NCBI GenBank assembly: GCA_963995505.1
Contig: OZ023180.1
Location: forward strand, 13,716,689 to 13,780,688
Reading direction: 5' to 3'
DNA: 64,000 nt
DNA from: Hypericum androsaemum
Lineage: Eukaryota; Streptophyta; Magnoliopsida; Malpighiales; Hypericaceae
Positions 1-10,480 of the stretch are shown one piece after another. The position numbers and the translations under genes were made by a program. The notes beneath the pieces are model-generated. The model was not told the origin of the DNA, searched no databases, and saw nothing but the letters and a program-made list of their open reading frames with translations. The stretch's first letter is position 1. Every line of letters starts with the position of its first letter.

Positions 1-600
1 GCTGCGGATCTGCTGAACCTATTTTGGTAAAAATACCGTAACTTTCTCCTCAAGTATTGGATTGATACGATTCTAAAAGTCACAGAAGGCGAAGACAGAG
101 ATCTATAACTTTGTTATTTATGACTTTTCCAAATTCAGCATGAAAAATGGTCAAATATGGGTTGGAAGTTTCGGGCAGTTTAAGTTTTCCTTATTAGGCC
201 GAGGCTATGTTAAGTTTTCCTGTTTGAAAACGGCCTAGGGTTTTTCTATGAGGCTGGGGCGAGCTTGTTCTATATAAGGAGAGCTAGGTACATGCATGAA
301 GGAGACTCACAAACCAAACATCAAACCTTTAGCTTCATAGCTTTTATCGTAGCTTTTATCTTATGTAGCATCTAGCTTTTATCTTTATGTTTTTTCCTTC
401 CCCTTCTCCCCCATATGTTCAATAAAGTTCTTGCTCTTCTACCAATTCTTTTCTCTTCTATCTATTCTAATCTTTATCTTCTCTTCTCTTTTTCCATATT
501 TCTTCTATTTCTCTCTTTCGTTCGAATCACTCTTGGGACGACCACTTTGGACCCGTTCTTAAGATCGTCTTTGACGTTCTACCATACTTTATTCACAACA
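1..600 (+). repeat. 5' LTR (first ~215 bp missing)
   Basis: Matches 2888-3486. It holds a TATA box at 271-279 (TATATAAGG) followed by a CT-rich leader, and an AATAAAG poly(A)-type signal near 419. It ends in ACAACA at 600. A short reading frame starting at 415 lies in the LTR and is not a gene. Confidence 0.9.
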
Positions 601-1143
601 TTATTTTTTGGCACGCTCGGTGGGACTAAGGAGGGCGTCTAAGAAGAGTGATTGTTGCATCAAAATACACGAGTTTTCATATACGATTTTGAGTCCTTCC
701 TCAAAAGGGACGAAACCGGTCAAAAGTTGTGCTGAAAGAGGACGTCTAGCAAGGTCAGCCGATTTGGGAGGGTGTTCCGGCCCTTTTTAGAGCCGAATCT
801 GAAGAAGTTTTCTTCATCAAAAGTGAAGATCGTTGTTTACTCTTTCTGTGGATATTAAAAACACCAAAATCGGAGTTTGTACCAGGATAATACGACTAAA
901 ACACTGAAGACTGATCGATCTGTATGATTGAGAAGTTCAGTCGGCATTGGAGGACATTTTGGTTTTTTTTTCGGCCGAATTAGGAGACGGCTATTTCAAG
1001 AAAAGTTGAAGGTCTATCTCTCAGCTTTCCAGGAACATCAAGATCGCTTTAATCGGAGTTCAGACGGAAAAGATACAACCAAAATACCAAAGATTGGTCA
1101 TTCTGTAGGCTGATTACAAATTTTTGATTTATCTTGTCAAATC

Positions 1144-2172
1144 ATGATCAGTTATGAGGGATTTATGGGGAGCAATGATAATTATGAGAGATGGTATATT
1201 TCCATGCAGATGAGAAAAATTGTGGAGTTAACAGAGAAAGTTAGTGCTCAACTCGAAGCAATGAGATACAAGCTCTTGAATTCAGGGACTACAACAGCAA
1301 CTGAGGAAGCATCAAGTGGCGTATGCAAAGTTGAGGACCAAATAGTTTCTGAATCTCGCAATTTTGAGACAAGTATTGAGACGGTCGAACATGAATCGAC
1401 CGAATATACACAATCTTCTTTCCTTATTGAAGAAGTCGAACAGACGACTAGTCCACAGTTGGCCGACACCATAGCCATCGAGCCTACAAGGCCCACATTT
1501 GAGGAAAAGGAAGAGCCATGCCCTACACAAGTCTCATTGGCAACTGAGACAACCCTAAGTGCTGTATCAAATACAAAAGGCATTCTAGGGCCTCCGCCGG
1601 CTAAGGAAATCTTTGGGCCTTCACCAGCAAAGGGAATTTTAGGGCCACCGCCGAATCACCTGTTGCGGAGATCCAAGTTACCCTTTGTTCCACGAGTAGT
1701 GGGCCACCTTCGCTTGCCCAATTTTGTCCCAACTCAACGGAAAGACACAGGGGGCCAAGTCTACAGTCAGAATTCAATCTCACCCGGGGGGCATGAAGAG
1801 TGCTGCAACATTGTAGTCGAAGCTCCTACATCGGCCAAAATTATCCCGGCCAAAAGGCAAGACGTGCTCATGACAAAGAAGGTGAAGGATGATAAAGCCA
1901 AGTATTCAACTCCTCCTCAACCAAGCAAGAGTATGGTGAAGCAACAACCTAATGGGCCGGCTCAACCTCGGCCATCAAAGGTTTTAAATTACAGGGAATG
2001 TCCTCAAGTCACATGGTCAAAATCGGCCAGCAACAAAAAAAGGGCGCCTGAGTACGCGTGGGTTAAGAGAGACGTGGTCACTCGATTGACGACCAAGCAA
2101 GGAGTTCTCCAGAGAAAGAAACCCTTCAAGGTTTGGGTACCTGAGGAAGAACTTTTGCGGTCTAAGAAATAA
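1144..2172 (+). CDS. Gag-like protein of the non-autonomous element
   Basis: A 342-residue open frame is the only long one in the element interior. The N-terminal part is charged and may form a short coiled coil (residues about 20-45). The middle is proline-rich with a repeated motif, GILGPPP / EIFGPSP, at about residues 145-170. The C-terminal third is basic. There is no CCHC zinc knuckle and no recognisable enzyme domain. A second short frame at 2239-2496, with a very basic stretch (TKTQRRKLERKIQKQRKKL), follows in another frame and probably belongs to the same decayed gag/spacer region. I infer a gag-derived protein from position only. It could equally be non-functional. Confidence 0.55.
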   Translation: MISYEGFMGSNDNYERWYISMQMRKIVELTEKVSAQLEAMRYKLLNSGTTTATEEASSGVCKVEDQIVSESRNFETSIETVEHESTEYTQSSFLIEEVEQTTSPQLADTIAIEPTRPTFEEKEEPCPTQVSLATETTLSAVSNTKGILGPPPAKEIFGPSPAKGILGPPPNHLLRRSKLPFVPRVVGHLRLPNFVPTQRKDTGGQVYSQNSISPGGHEECCNIVVEAPTSAKIIPAKRQDVLMTKKVKDDKAKYSTPPQPSKSMVKQQPNGPAQPRPSKVLNYRECPQVTWSKSASNKKRAPEYAWVKRDVVTRLTTKQGVLQRKKPFKVWVPEEELLRSKK

Positions 2173-2671
2173 CCATGTGAGACACGACCCACAAAGAGTG
2201 ATTCACCTACAAGGTCTCCAAGTTATCACACGAAGCCCGTGCGAAAGGAGATGCCAAAAAAGCCAAACCCAAACTCGGGGGGCAAGTGTCCGGAGTCTCA
2301 TCGACCGACTCTCACGAAGACTCAACGAAGAAAGTTGGAGCGAAAAATTCAAAAGCAAAGGAAAAAGCTTAGAGACCTTCAACAACAATTGTATGGTCAT
2401 TTTGATGAAGGACATAGAGCTCCCACTCAACCATGTAGGCCTAAATCAAGTTTTTGCGAGAAAGCTGTGAGCACACGGATATCTCGAGATGAGTGATCAA
2501 CTACACGCCTACAACGGCTAGATCTCGACCGGTTTGATGGTACATTCTCCACAAATTTACGGTCTTGCCTTAGCCGATTATTTTTTGAGTAGAGTTAATT
2601 TTCTGCGTGTTCAAAGACGGATACACGTCAACGCTTTTCCTAGCGTCAAAACATTGACGTGTGGGGGGTAT

Positions 2672-3486
2672 TGTTGGAGCGGAAAATTAATTCTCGAATT
2701 TGTTTAACCATGTCTCAGTAAAATAGACGTATCTTCCTACTCGTATATCCGATTGATACAATTCTAAAAGAAACAAAAAGATAAAATACAGATCTAGAAC
2801 TTTCTAGTTTGTGACTTCTCCAAATTCGGCATAGAAGGAGGTCAGACTTGGGTCGGAAGTTTCGGGAGTAGGTTTTCTCCTTATTAGGCTGCGGATCTGT
2901 TGAACCTATTTTGGTAAAAATGCCGTAACTTTCTCCTCAAGTATTGGAGTGATACAATTCCAAAAGTCACAGAAGGAGAAGACAGAGATCTATAACTTTG
3001 TTGTTTATGACTTTCCAAATTCAGCATGAAAAATGGTCAAATATGGGTTGGAAGTTTTAGGCAGTTTAAGTTTTCCTTATTAGCCCGAGGCTATGTTAAG
3101 TTTTCATGTTTGAAAACGGCCTAGGGTTTTTCTATGAGGCTGGGGCGAACTTGTTCTATATAAGGAAAGCTAGGTACAGGCATGAAGGAGACCCACAAAC
3201 CAAACATCAAACCTTTAGCTTCATAGCTTTTATCGTAGCTTTTATCTTATGTAGCATCTAGCTTTTATCTTTATATTTTTTCCTTCCCCTTCTCCCCCAT
3301 ATGTTCAATAAAGTTCTTGCTCTTCTACCAATTCTTTTCTCTTCTATCTATTCTAATCTTTATCTTCTCTTCTCTTTTCCCATATTTCTTCTATTTCTCT
3401 CTTTCGTTCGAATCACTCTTGGGACGACCACTTTGGACCCGTTCTTAAGATCGTTTCTGACGTTCTACCACAATTTATTTGCAACA
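2672..3486 (+). repeat. 3' LTR, 815 bp, with purine tract upstream
   Basis: Begins TGTTGG and ends GCAACA. The purine-rich TGTGGGGGGTA at 2660-2670 is the expected plus-strand primer site directly before it. The TATA box is at 3157-3165 and the AATAAAG signal near 3306. The insertion lies about 180 bp before the last exon of root-cap copy 1, so its promoter and poly(A) signals could interfere with that gene. Confidence 0.9.
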
Positions 3487-3666
3487 CCCTGATTACATAT
3501 ATTTTTTGTGGCAGCATACCCGAAAAGTCACTCTTGAACTTGATAAAAGATGGAATAAATTATAAACTCCCGATTCCACTTGGCTCCCTCGAAAATGATA
3601 CTGTTTGGATGTCTCTATTCGATTCAATTTTACCATGGAACCAACGAAATTGTTGTGTTTTGTCAG

Positions 3667-4460
3667 TTCGTAAACCAGATTGCAATGGCTTGGGAGCATC
3701 TTGTTACGATCCTCGATTTGTTGGCGGTGATGGAGGCGTCTTCCTTTTCCATGGTAAAAGCAACAAGAGTTTCAGTTTAGTATCAGACCTAAATCTCCAA
3801 ATCAATGGCCACTTTATCGGCCACAGGCCAAAGAACAGGCCTCGAGACTTCACTTGGATCCAGGCTTTAGGGATTCTATCCAACTCTCACATTTTGTCTC
3901 TTGAGGCTACCAAGTCATCGACTTGGGATGAAAAGGTAGATCATCTGAAGTCCACCTACAACGGTCAAGATGTTACGATACCCGAAAGGAGCTACTCTAG
4001 ATGGTACTCACCGGATGCGAGTATAAAAATGGAGAGGATATCGAGTAGGAACAGTGTGGTGATTACTCTGACGGACAAGGTTGAGATTTTAGTCAACGTG
4101 GTTCCGGTCACCAAGAAAGACGACAAAGTTCACAACTATCAGCTTCCTGATGATGATTGTTTTGCACATTTGGAAGTGCAATTTAGGTTTCTTCACTTGT
4201 CACCAAAAGTTGATGGAGTACTTGGGAGAACATACAAACCAGAGTTTGAGGGTTCAACAGATTTTGGAGAGGAAATTCCAACTCTTGGAGATCATGAAAA
4301 ATACCAACTTCTCTCCCTTCTCTCATCAGATTGCGAGTCATGTGTCTTTTCACATGAAGGTACTGTAGATGGAGGAGGCATCCTTTTATCGGGGAGCTAT
4401 CCGGCTCTAAATTGCTCCACGAGCGGCTCTCGTGGATATGGAATCATGTGCAAGAAATAA
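3667..4460 (+). CDS. Root-cap/LEA-related protein, copy 1, last exon only
   Basis: This is exon 3 of a Root_cap-domain (Pfam Root_cap) protein, about 263 residues, closely similar to exon 3 of copies 2 and 3 in this window. The acceptor TTTTGTCAG is at 3658-3666, and the exon enters in phase 1 like its paralogues. The frame is open to TAA at 4458-4460. Shared blocks include CYDPRFVGGDGGVF, QINGHFIGHRPK, RPRDFTWIQALGIL and the Root_cap core HLEVQFRFLHLSPK. The 180 bp between the LTR element and the exon resemble the end of intron 2 in copy 2, so the retrotransposon sits in intron 2. Exons 1 and 2 should lie left of the window or be lost, so it cannot be decided whether the gene works. Confidence 0.8.
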
Positions 4461-5559
4461 TAGACATTTATGGAGGAAGTAATAATGTATTTAATATAGT
4501 GTATAATTGGAACACCAGAGCTACTTCTGATGAGACAATAAATAATTATTAATGTTATTTTCATATTATAATCGATTTTGATTGCTACTTTTGAGCAATT
4601 AAATGACTCATTGTGTGTTCTTGTCTACATTTGGAGGTCTAAATAAACATGTAACACTTATTACATGTTACACAAAGCTAATTTTTTTAAGACAAAAATT
4701 TTATTAAAAGTACAAGTGAACAAGTTTAACCAAATTCAGATTTGGGCTATTCAAAATGAATTAAAGTTGTTTGGCTGTCGTGCTCACGGTAGGTTTTTTT
4801 TGCTTTTTTTATATATTGCTAGAAAAGCTAGTAATTAACTTGGAGAATTACGTTGTAAAATTGATTTTAATGATATTAATGTTAAGATATGGTTCTTCTT
4901 TATCGAAGTATTCTTTTTCTACCATTTTTTTCCACCGAAATTTACGGCGGTAGGAATTTGACGAAACGCGGTTGTAACCTAGATCCAAATGCATCTATTC
5001 TCTTTACTTGTGTTGTTGACAATACACTAGTTAATTGAAAAAGTCGTCTTGCTAAAGAACATGTAGCCTAATGACCTAAGATGTTATCAATTTCAAGAAG
5101 ATTCAAGGTTTAAACCCTAGCAAGTGTAATAGTGTAAAAAATTTATCATTCAAAATAATTTGAAAGAGTCGTCTTATTGATGGTTTGGCCCCAGAATTCA
5201 CTTGGACTTGGATTCTTCACGACCTTTTTGTGTTCACTCTTTTCGGATTCCAGAGAAGGTTGAATGCATTACCAAGATTTCAGATTTTGAAGAAGATTAA
5301 ATAGATGACTTAGCTACATTTCCTGAAATATAGAAAGACACTTCCCAAAGAATTTTATGGAATTCTTCCCTCTCCATTCTCCTTTCCTAGGGTTCCAATC
5401 TATTGCTACTCCAGGGTGTGGAGAGGAGGAAATGGTCGGCACCTGATAATTTTAGTCAATCAAATTTAGAAGCTCGACTTCATCGAAGAAATCGGGACGA
5501 AAAACCAGTAGCTAGCGGAAAATTTACAGTCTGATATTTTTATGGTTTTTTTAAAAGTT
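4461..5559. other. AT-rich spacer
   Basis: About 1.1 kb follow root-cap copy 1. The first 100 bp resemble the 3' UTR after copy 2 (shared block around AATGGAACA-TCAGAGCTACTTCTGA). The rest shows no reading frame, repeat pair or RNA gene that I can support. Confidence 0.6.
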
Positions 5560-6000
5560 GAGGGAGATTAGTCCACTAATCTTTATTAATCACAAGTTGG
5601 CGTATGAGTCTAAGTACAACGAGGCAAACAAATTCCTTTAAAGTTGTCCAAATACACATCAAAGCAAACAGATAAAGGAGAGCTCAACAAAACATAATCA
5701 AGCCCCAACGATAGAGCATACTTAGAAATAGCATCAGTAACATAATTTTTCTCTCTTCACGTGTGTTGTAACTGTATCTCCCAATCCTAACTCAGAAGAC
5801 ATTTCGTTCGACCAATCAGGTTGTGAAGCGGGTGACCAGGTGCACATCTCGTCTAACACATAATAGAACTAGGGAGAAATTGACCATAACAATTAAGTGT
5901 CGATAATCGTTCTCTTATGCCAGCTCAAGTCCCAGAGTCACTACTCAAAGCTCAGCCATGCAGAGGCCAATACCCTTGACCTCAACAATCAGGCGTGTGA
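5560..6000 (-). mobile_element. LINE remnant, RNase H-like 3' part
   Basis: Reading the minus strand gives pieces typical of the RNase H domain at the end of some plant LINEs. There is a GIGLCMAEL-VVTLGLELA-like block (conserved 'AEL.A...GL.LA') near 5990-5930. A REKNYVTDAISKYALSLG-like block (conserved 'RE.N..AD.L.K') lies near 5760-5690. They are broken by stops and frameshifts, so this is a dead fragment. No polymerase part is present nearby. Confidence 0.5.
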
Positions 6001-6417
6001 TATTTTTATGGTAGGCTTTATATAGTTTATTTTCCTTTTCATAAGTTTCATTAAAAGATGAATAGTTTAAATATTTTTATTTGGTATGTAATGACCATTA
6101 CAAAGTTACTCGATGCATGAAATCTTAAGAGTTCAAAATCTTAGTACCGACTCCAAGTCACTGCATCCAACTGAAGCATAAAGATGAGTATTTTATGATT
6201 TTTTATGCAAAGTGACAATATTTCCACCTTTAATATTTCAATAAAATATAGGAGATTGTGAATTGTGTTAGATTCGCCGTAAAATTATTATTTAGTAAGA
6301 CTTTAACTATTAAATATACTAAATTTAAGTATTTAAATGAATCATTACAAAATTTCCGCATAAAAAAAGCTACTAGTTTAGTAAAAAAATGAATGGTTGA
6401 CTTTATGAGCTTGCAGC

Positions 6418-7313
6418 AAGCAACTTAGATTCCGCCGCGTTGACTGCCCAATGAATGGTTGACTTTATGACTTTGACTTTAAGGCCTCAAGGCCAACATT
6501 TTTTTTGGGTGAAGCATTTAGGCCAACATTTGACGCAGTGCCCTCCGCTTCCGTTCAGAGGAATCACACGTGGATCATTGCTTAATTACATGGTTTGTGT
6601 AATTATGCGATTAGTTTTAATTGGTCCATCAAAAAGTCAAAGGTGCTCTAATACGCAGTGTTTTGTAATAAATATTTTTTAACTCCAATTGTAGTATTTA
6701 AAGTTTGAATAATGGTCGCGATATCAAATTCTCTCCTTAACATTTGTCAGTTGAGTCACATCTACTGATCTACGTATTCCTAACATACTTACTTTGAATG
6801 AACCCTTTTATGTAACTTGCATTTTGAAGCTCTTCATTCGAAGGTATATAACTCTCAAGTTTCCTTTTTTTTGTGTAGTTGCTAATTAATCTAATTGATT
6901 AACACTTAATGCTCCATCAAGTCACTAGGAAATGCACTCCCAGGCCCGACTTGGGAAAAAAAATCGAACCTCCTACCACTTTATTAGAATTTTCATATAC
7001 AACAAAAAATCTTTAGATAATGTATAAGTGAATTTTTTACAGGCGGATCAATTTGCTGTGATATCATGTTAGAGTCTTCGTATCCAATTCAAAATTTTAA
7101 GATAATAAATATATAGATTTTTTACACTTATAAAAAAGTTCAACATACTCACAACTATCGATATAATAATCTGAGAAAACTTCCTTATTCTCAAATGAAA
7201 TGCCAAGACACAATTGAGAACACAAAAAAAAAGTCCCCATGCAAGTATAAATAAAGTGTCACCACCCTCGCGATTCTTACAAAGAGTCGATTGAACCATA
7301 CTCCTCAAGAGAA
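6418..7313 (+). promoter_or_regulatory. Upstream region of root-cap copy 2
   Basis: A TATA box (TATAAATAAA) is at 7246-7255, 60 bp before the start codon. Bases 6418-6632 share ordered blocks with 9665-9805 ahead of copy 3: a CCGCC/TCGTTGACTGCC block, a TTGCTTAATTA block and a TAATTGG(T/C)CC block. This shows that promoter sequence was duplicated together with the gene. A short direct repeat (GAATGGTTGACTTTATGA) occurs at about 6390 and 6452. The interval between the shared block and the TATA box is AT-rich, with no other feature. Confidence 0.55.
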
Positions 7314-9059
7314 ATGTGGACTCAAATCCGAGGTTTGAAGCTCATTTGGGCTGTAGCATTTTTATGGACAACGACACGACAAGCGAAACACGCACAGGGC
7401 AAGGGGACAGTGGTGGTTAACTACTCAGGGATGTGCATGTACGAGTACGTCGACCCAAAAAGATGTCCAGAATTTGTGTGTCCGGATCGGTGTCCAGACT
7501 TCTACGACGTCGGCGACCCTACCCTCAACTCCACCATCAAGGAGACGTGCGTTTACGATTGCAGTTCACCAACCTGCCTTACTTCTTGTCGTGGTAATAT
7601 ATATCATATACACATTCCGAATTCGAATGTTACGAAATAAAAAAAATATTATTGGGAGATTCATTATTTAACTAAGGTCCGGCAATAATAAATTCTTAAT
7701 TTGCACATAGTCCAAAGATAAAATGAATAATGGTCAATTAATGTTCGTTTACAAAGTCTATTCTTTTTGCTACTACGTATAATTTTATTTTGTTAATTCT
7801 GTGATTAATTAATTAATTGCTGTACTATCTGCGACTCATGCAATGATCTGGGGCCATACGTAAATCCATTTATTTAATTTATTTCATATTTCAGATGTGA
7901 GGACAGCCCATCAGATTGTCCAGTGTCAAAAACCCGGAACCCGATGTTACGGAAAATGGATAACCTGCCCGGGAGAATGCATAGACATCTATCCACAGGA
8001 GTGGGATTTGGACGAATATTGCTAAATTGATTGTGATTCACCACATTGCCAAGCTACATGTCGTTGTAAGATATTCATTTTCTCTCTCCTATTAATTTTT
8101 GTTTGTTGTAATTATGCCAATTCGACCCGTTAATTACACCTTAGTTGGTAGGGAGAATAGCGGTCAAGAAAGTTGGTAACAAACTATATGCTAGGAAATG
8201 GGCAAAGAGTACTTTACCATGGAATTGACCTAATTTTTGTCTTTTAAATTGTTATACAGCTCGTTCGTTTAATGATCCGAATTGCAATGACGTGGGAGCA
8301 GTGTGTCAAGATCCTCGTTTTGTGGGTGGCGATGGAGGGGTCTTCTACTTTCATGGTAAAAGCAACGAGAGTAATTTGGTATCCGACCCTAATCTCCAAA
8401 TCAACGGTCACTTCATCGGCCATAGGCCGAAAGGCCGACCTCGGGACTTCACTTGGATTCAAGCCTTAGGAATTCTGTTTCACTCCCACATTTTCTCTCT
8501 TGAGGCTACCAAAGCACCAACTTGGGATGCAGAAATGGACCACTTAAAGTTCACCTACAATGGTGAAAACATCATAGTGCCTGGAAGGAGACTCTCTGGG
8601 TGGTACTCACCAGATGGAAGTATAAAAGTTGAGAGGATGTCAAGTAGGAACAATGTGAAAGTAACCCTAATGGAGAAGGTTGAGATTTTGGTCAATGTGG
8701 TTCCAATCACCAAAAAGGATAACAAAATCCACAATTACCAACTACCATCCAATGATTGTTTTGCACATTTGGAAGTGCAATTCAGGTTTCTTCACTTGTC
8801 ACCAATAGTTGATGGAGTGCTTGGAAGGACATACAGGATTGATTTTGAGAGTTCAACAAAATTTGGAGATGAAATGCCAACTCTTGGAGATCATGAGAAG
8901 TACAGAGTTCCTTCCATCCTCTCACCAGATTGCCAGTCATGTTTATTCTCACATGAAGGTGGTGTAGATAGAGGAGGCATCGTTTCATTAGGGAACTATC
9001 CAACTTAAAATTGCTCTGCAAGTGCTTCTGCTGGACATGGGATCATGTGCAAGAAGTAA
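7314..9059 (+). pseudogene. Root-cap/LEA-related gene, copy 2, two nonsense codons
   Basis: Three exons can be placed: 7314-7593, 7895-8065 and 8260-9059, with GT-AG introns. Exons 1 and 2 are 280 and 171 nt, exactly as in intact copy 3. Exon 1 encodes a signal peptide (LKLIWAVAFLWTTT) and a cysteine module. Exon 2 encodes a second cysteine module but has an in-frame TAA at 8023-8025, where copy 3 has TTT (Phe). Exon 3 is open through the Root_cap core (HLEVQFRFLHLSPIVDGVL) and then has TAA at 9006-9008, where copy 3 has CTA. The ancestral stop is at 9057-9059. There are no frameshifts and the splice sites are intact, so inactivation looks recent. A read-through or exon-2-skipped transcript is possible but would lack a module. 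Known family members are secreted proteins expressed in root cap or root. Confidence 0.88.
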
Positions 9060-9664
9060 TATGCATTTATAGAGTAAATCTAATGTATAATGTTTATAAT
9101 AAATGGAACATCAGAGCTACTTCTGAAGATATAAGAAATGATAATGTAATGTTGTTTAAATGTTGTTATTACATGCACTTGTCTACATTTGGAGCATAAA
9201 GATCGCCATCTCAATACTCTGTATTCTCCAATCAAAAATCAAAAGAGGTAACTTTATATTTTGAGCTTCTCAAGCATTCCATCTTCTTCCGGACGTGCGA
9301 GTGATTATTTTGGGCAAAATTTTTTGAAGGATATCGGGTCCCAAGAGCTAGATTTATTTTAGGATTCTTTTTGAGTTAGGCAATTTGTATTGGGATCGTT
9401 AGCTTGTTGTAGATATGTTTCATTTTTCTTTCCCCTTTTTTCCGGTTGTTGCATTTATTTCCTCTTCTCTTATTGAATAAAGCGTATTGCAAGGAAGGTT
9501 AATGTAAACAAGCAAATCTGAATTAGCCGGCTATGTTTCTGAATACTAGTTGCAACTAAAACGAGCAAGCTTAGTGTCAAAAAACATTTGCTTATCAAAG
9601 ATGATCAAAATATTGGCTTGAAATGAACATGTTTCTAGAGTAACTTTTACTTTAAGAAAAAAGC
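9060..9664. other. Spacer with possible LINE 3' tail
   Basis: Holds the 3' UTR-like continuation of copy 2. Around 9290-9485 a T-rich stretch ending in TTGAATAAAG resembles the 3' untranslated end of plant LINEs. There is no coding evidence, so the LINE call is weak. Confidence 0.3.
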
Positions 9665-10480
9665 AAGCTTAGTTTCCGCCTCGTTGACTGCCTTCGGCTC
9701 CCTGACTTCACAGAATTGAACGTGCATCTTTGCTTAATTAACGTCCTTCCACGTTTGTGTAGTTGTGGGATTACATTCACCTCTAATTGGCCCCTTCAAA
9801 GAGGACGGAGGGATAGAATAAGGTGCTCTACTTTGGGACTTCCCAAGTTACTATATAGAGTATGATCGCTGTCATATATGAACATGAACCAATGCAGAGT
9901 TAATCTACACGTAAAGTGAAAGGAAATCAATCCTAATTGACTTCACTGGGATAAATTGTATTCCGTAATCAATTAATTTCCGAATGAGGCTTTCATGTAA
10001 CTTGCATCTCAGAGCTCTTCATTTAACTGGTATAACACTTTCAAGATTTCTGACAACAAATGTTTAGAACAACCAAGAAGAAGATTGGACTAACAAGTAC
10101 TTAGATCAATTAGCGAGTACATTGTTCTAGCTTAACTAGGTTTCGAGCTCAAGTTATTTGGTAAGCTTGCCCATTGGGCCGGATATATAAACCAAACCAA
10201 ACCAATAAGAAGATTGTTTTAGCTTTAACTATACGTCTCAACTTCTTCAAACCTCGCCACTCAAATGTTTGGCCGGCTTCAACATGAATTAGTCGTTTAA
10301 CGAGTGTCGAAATATGTGAGAAGCTTCCTTATTCACGCCAACATACTATAGGAAGCAATCTCTTCGCTCTCCCTCTTTCTCATAAGCTCATTCTCGTATA
10401 AATATATGGTATCACCCCCAAAATCCTTACAAAGACTCAGTTTAACGGCAAGCCCCAAGAGAAACAACAAATTCAGCAAA
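9665..10480 (+). promoter_or_regulatory. Promoter region of root-cap copy 3
   Basis: The TATA box TATAAATATA is at 10397-10406, about 80 bp before the start codon chosen at 10481. An ATG at 10406 overlaps the TATA box and would be at or ahead of the transcription start, so it is rejected as the start. Bases 9665-9805 share blocks with the region ahead of copy 2. Confidence 0.6.

Larger units (their letters stand above)
1..3486 (+). mobile_element. Non-autonomous LTR retrotransposon, 5' end outside the window
   Basis: Bases 1-600 and 2888-3486 align end to end at roughly 96 percent by eye. They are the visible part of the 5' LTR and the matching part of the 3' LTR. The 3' LTR starts with TGTTGG at 2672, right after a purine-rich tract, and ends with CAACA at 3486. 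Just after the 5' LTR (about 606-626) is the segment GGCACGCTCGGTGGGAC, which is common at this place in plant Gypsy-like elements. The interior (601-2671) has one gag-like reading frame. I find no protease, reverse transcriptase, RNase H or integrase, so the element depends on others to move. Target duplication cannot be checked because the left end is missing. It sits in intron 2 of root-cap copy 1, in the same orientation. Confidence 0.9.

Noticed and set aside
415..642. Hydrophobic 75-codon frame, repeated at 3301
   Set aside because: Both lie in the LTR pair of the retrotransposon and start in the poly(A)-signal region. They are LTR sequence, not genes.
10406..10480. Earlier in-frame ATG for root-cap copy 3
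   Set aside because: It overlaps the TATA box (10397-10406), so transcription starts after it. The ATG at 10481 aligns with the start of copy 2.
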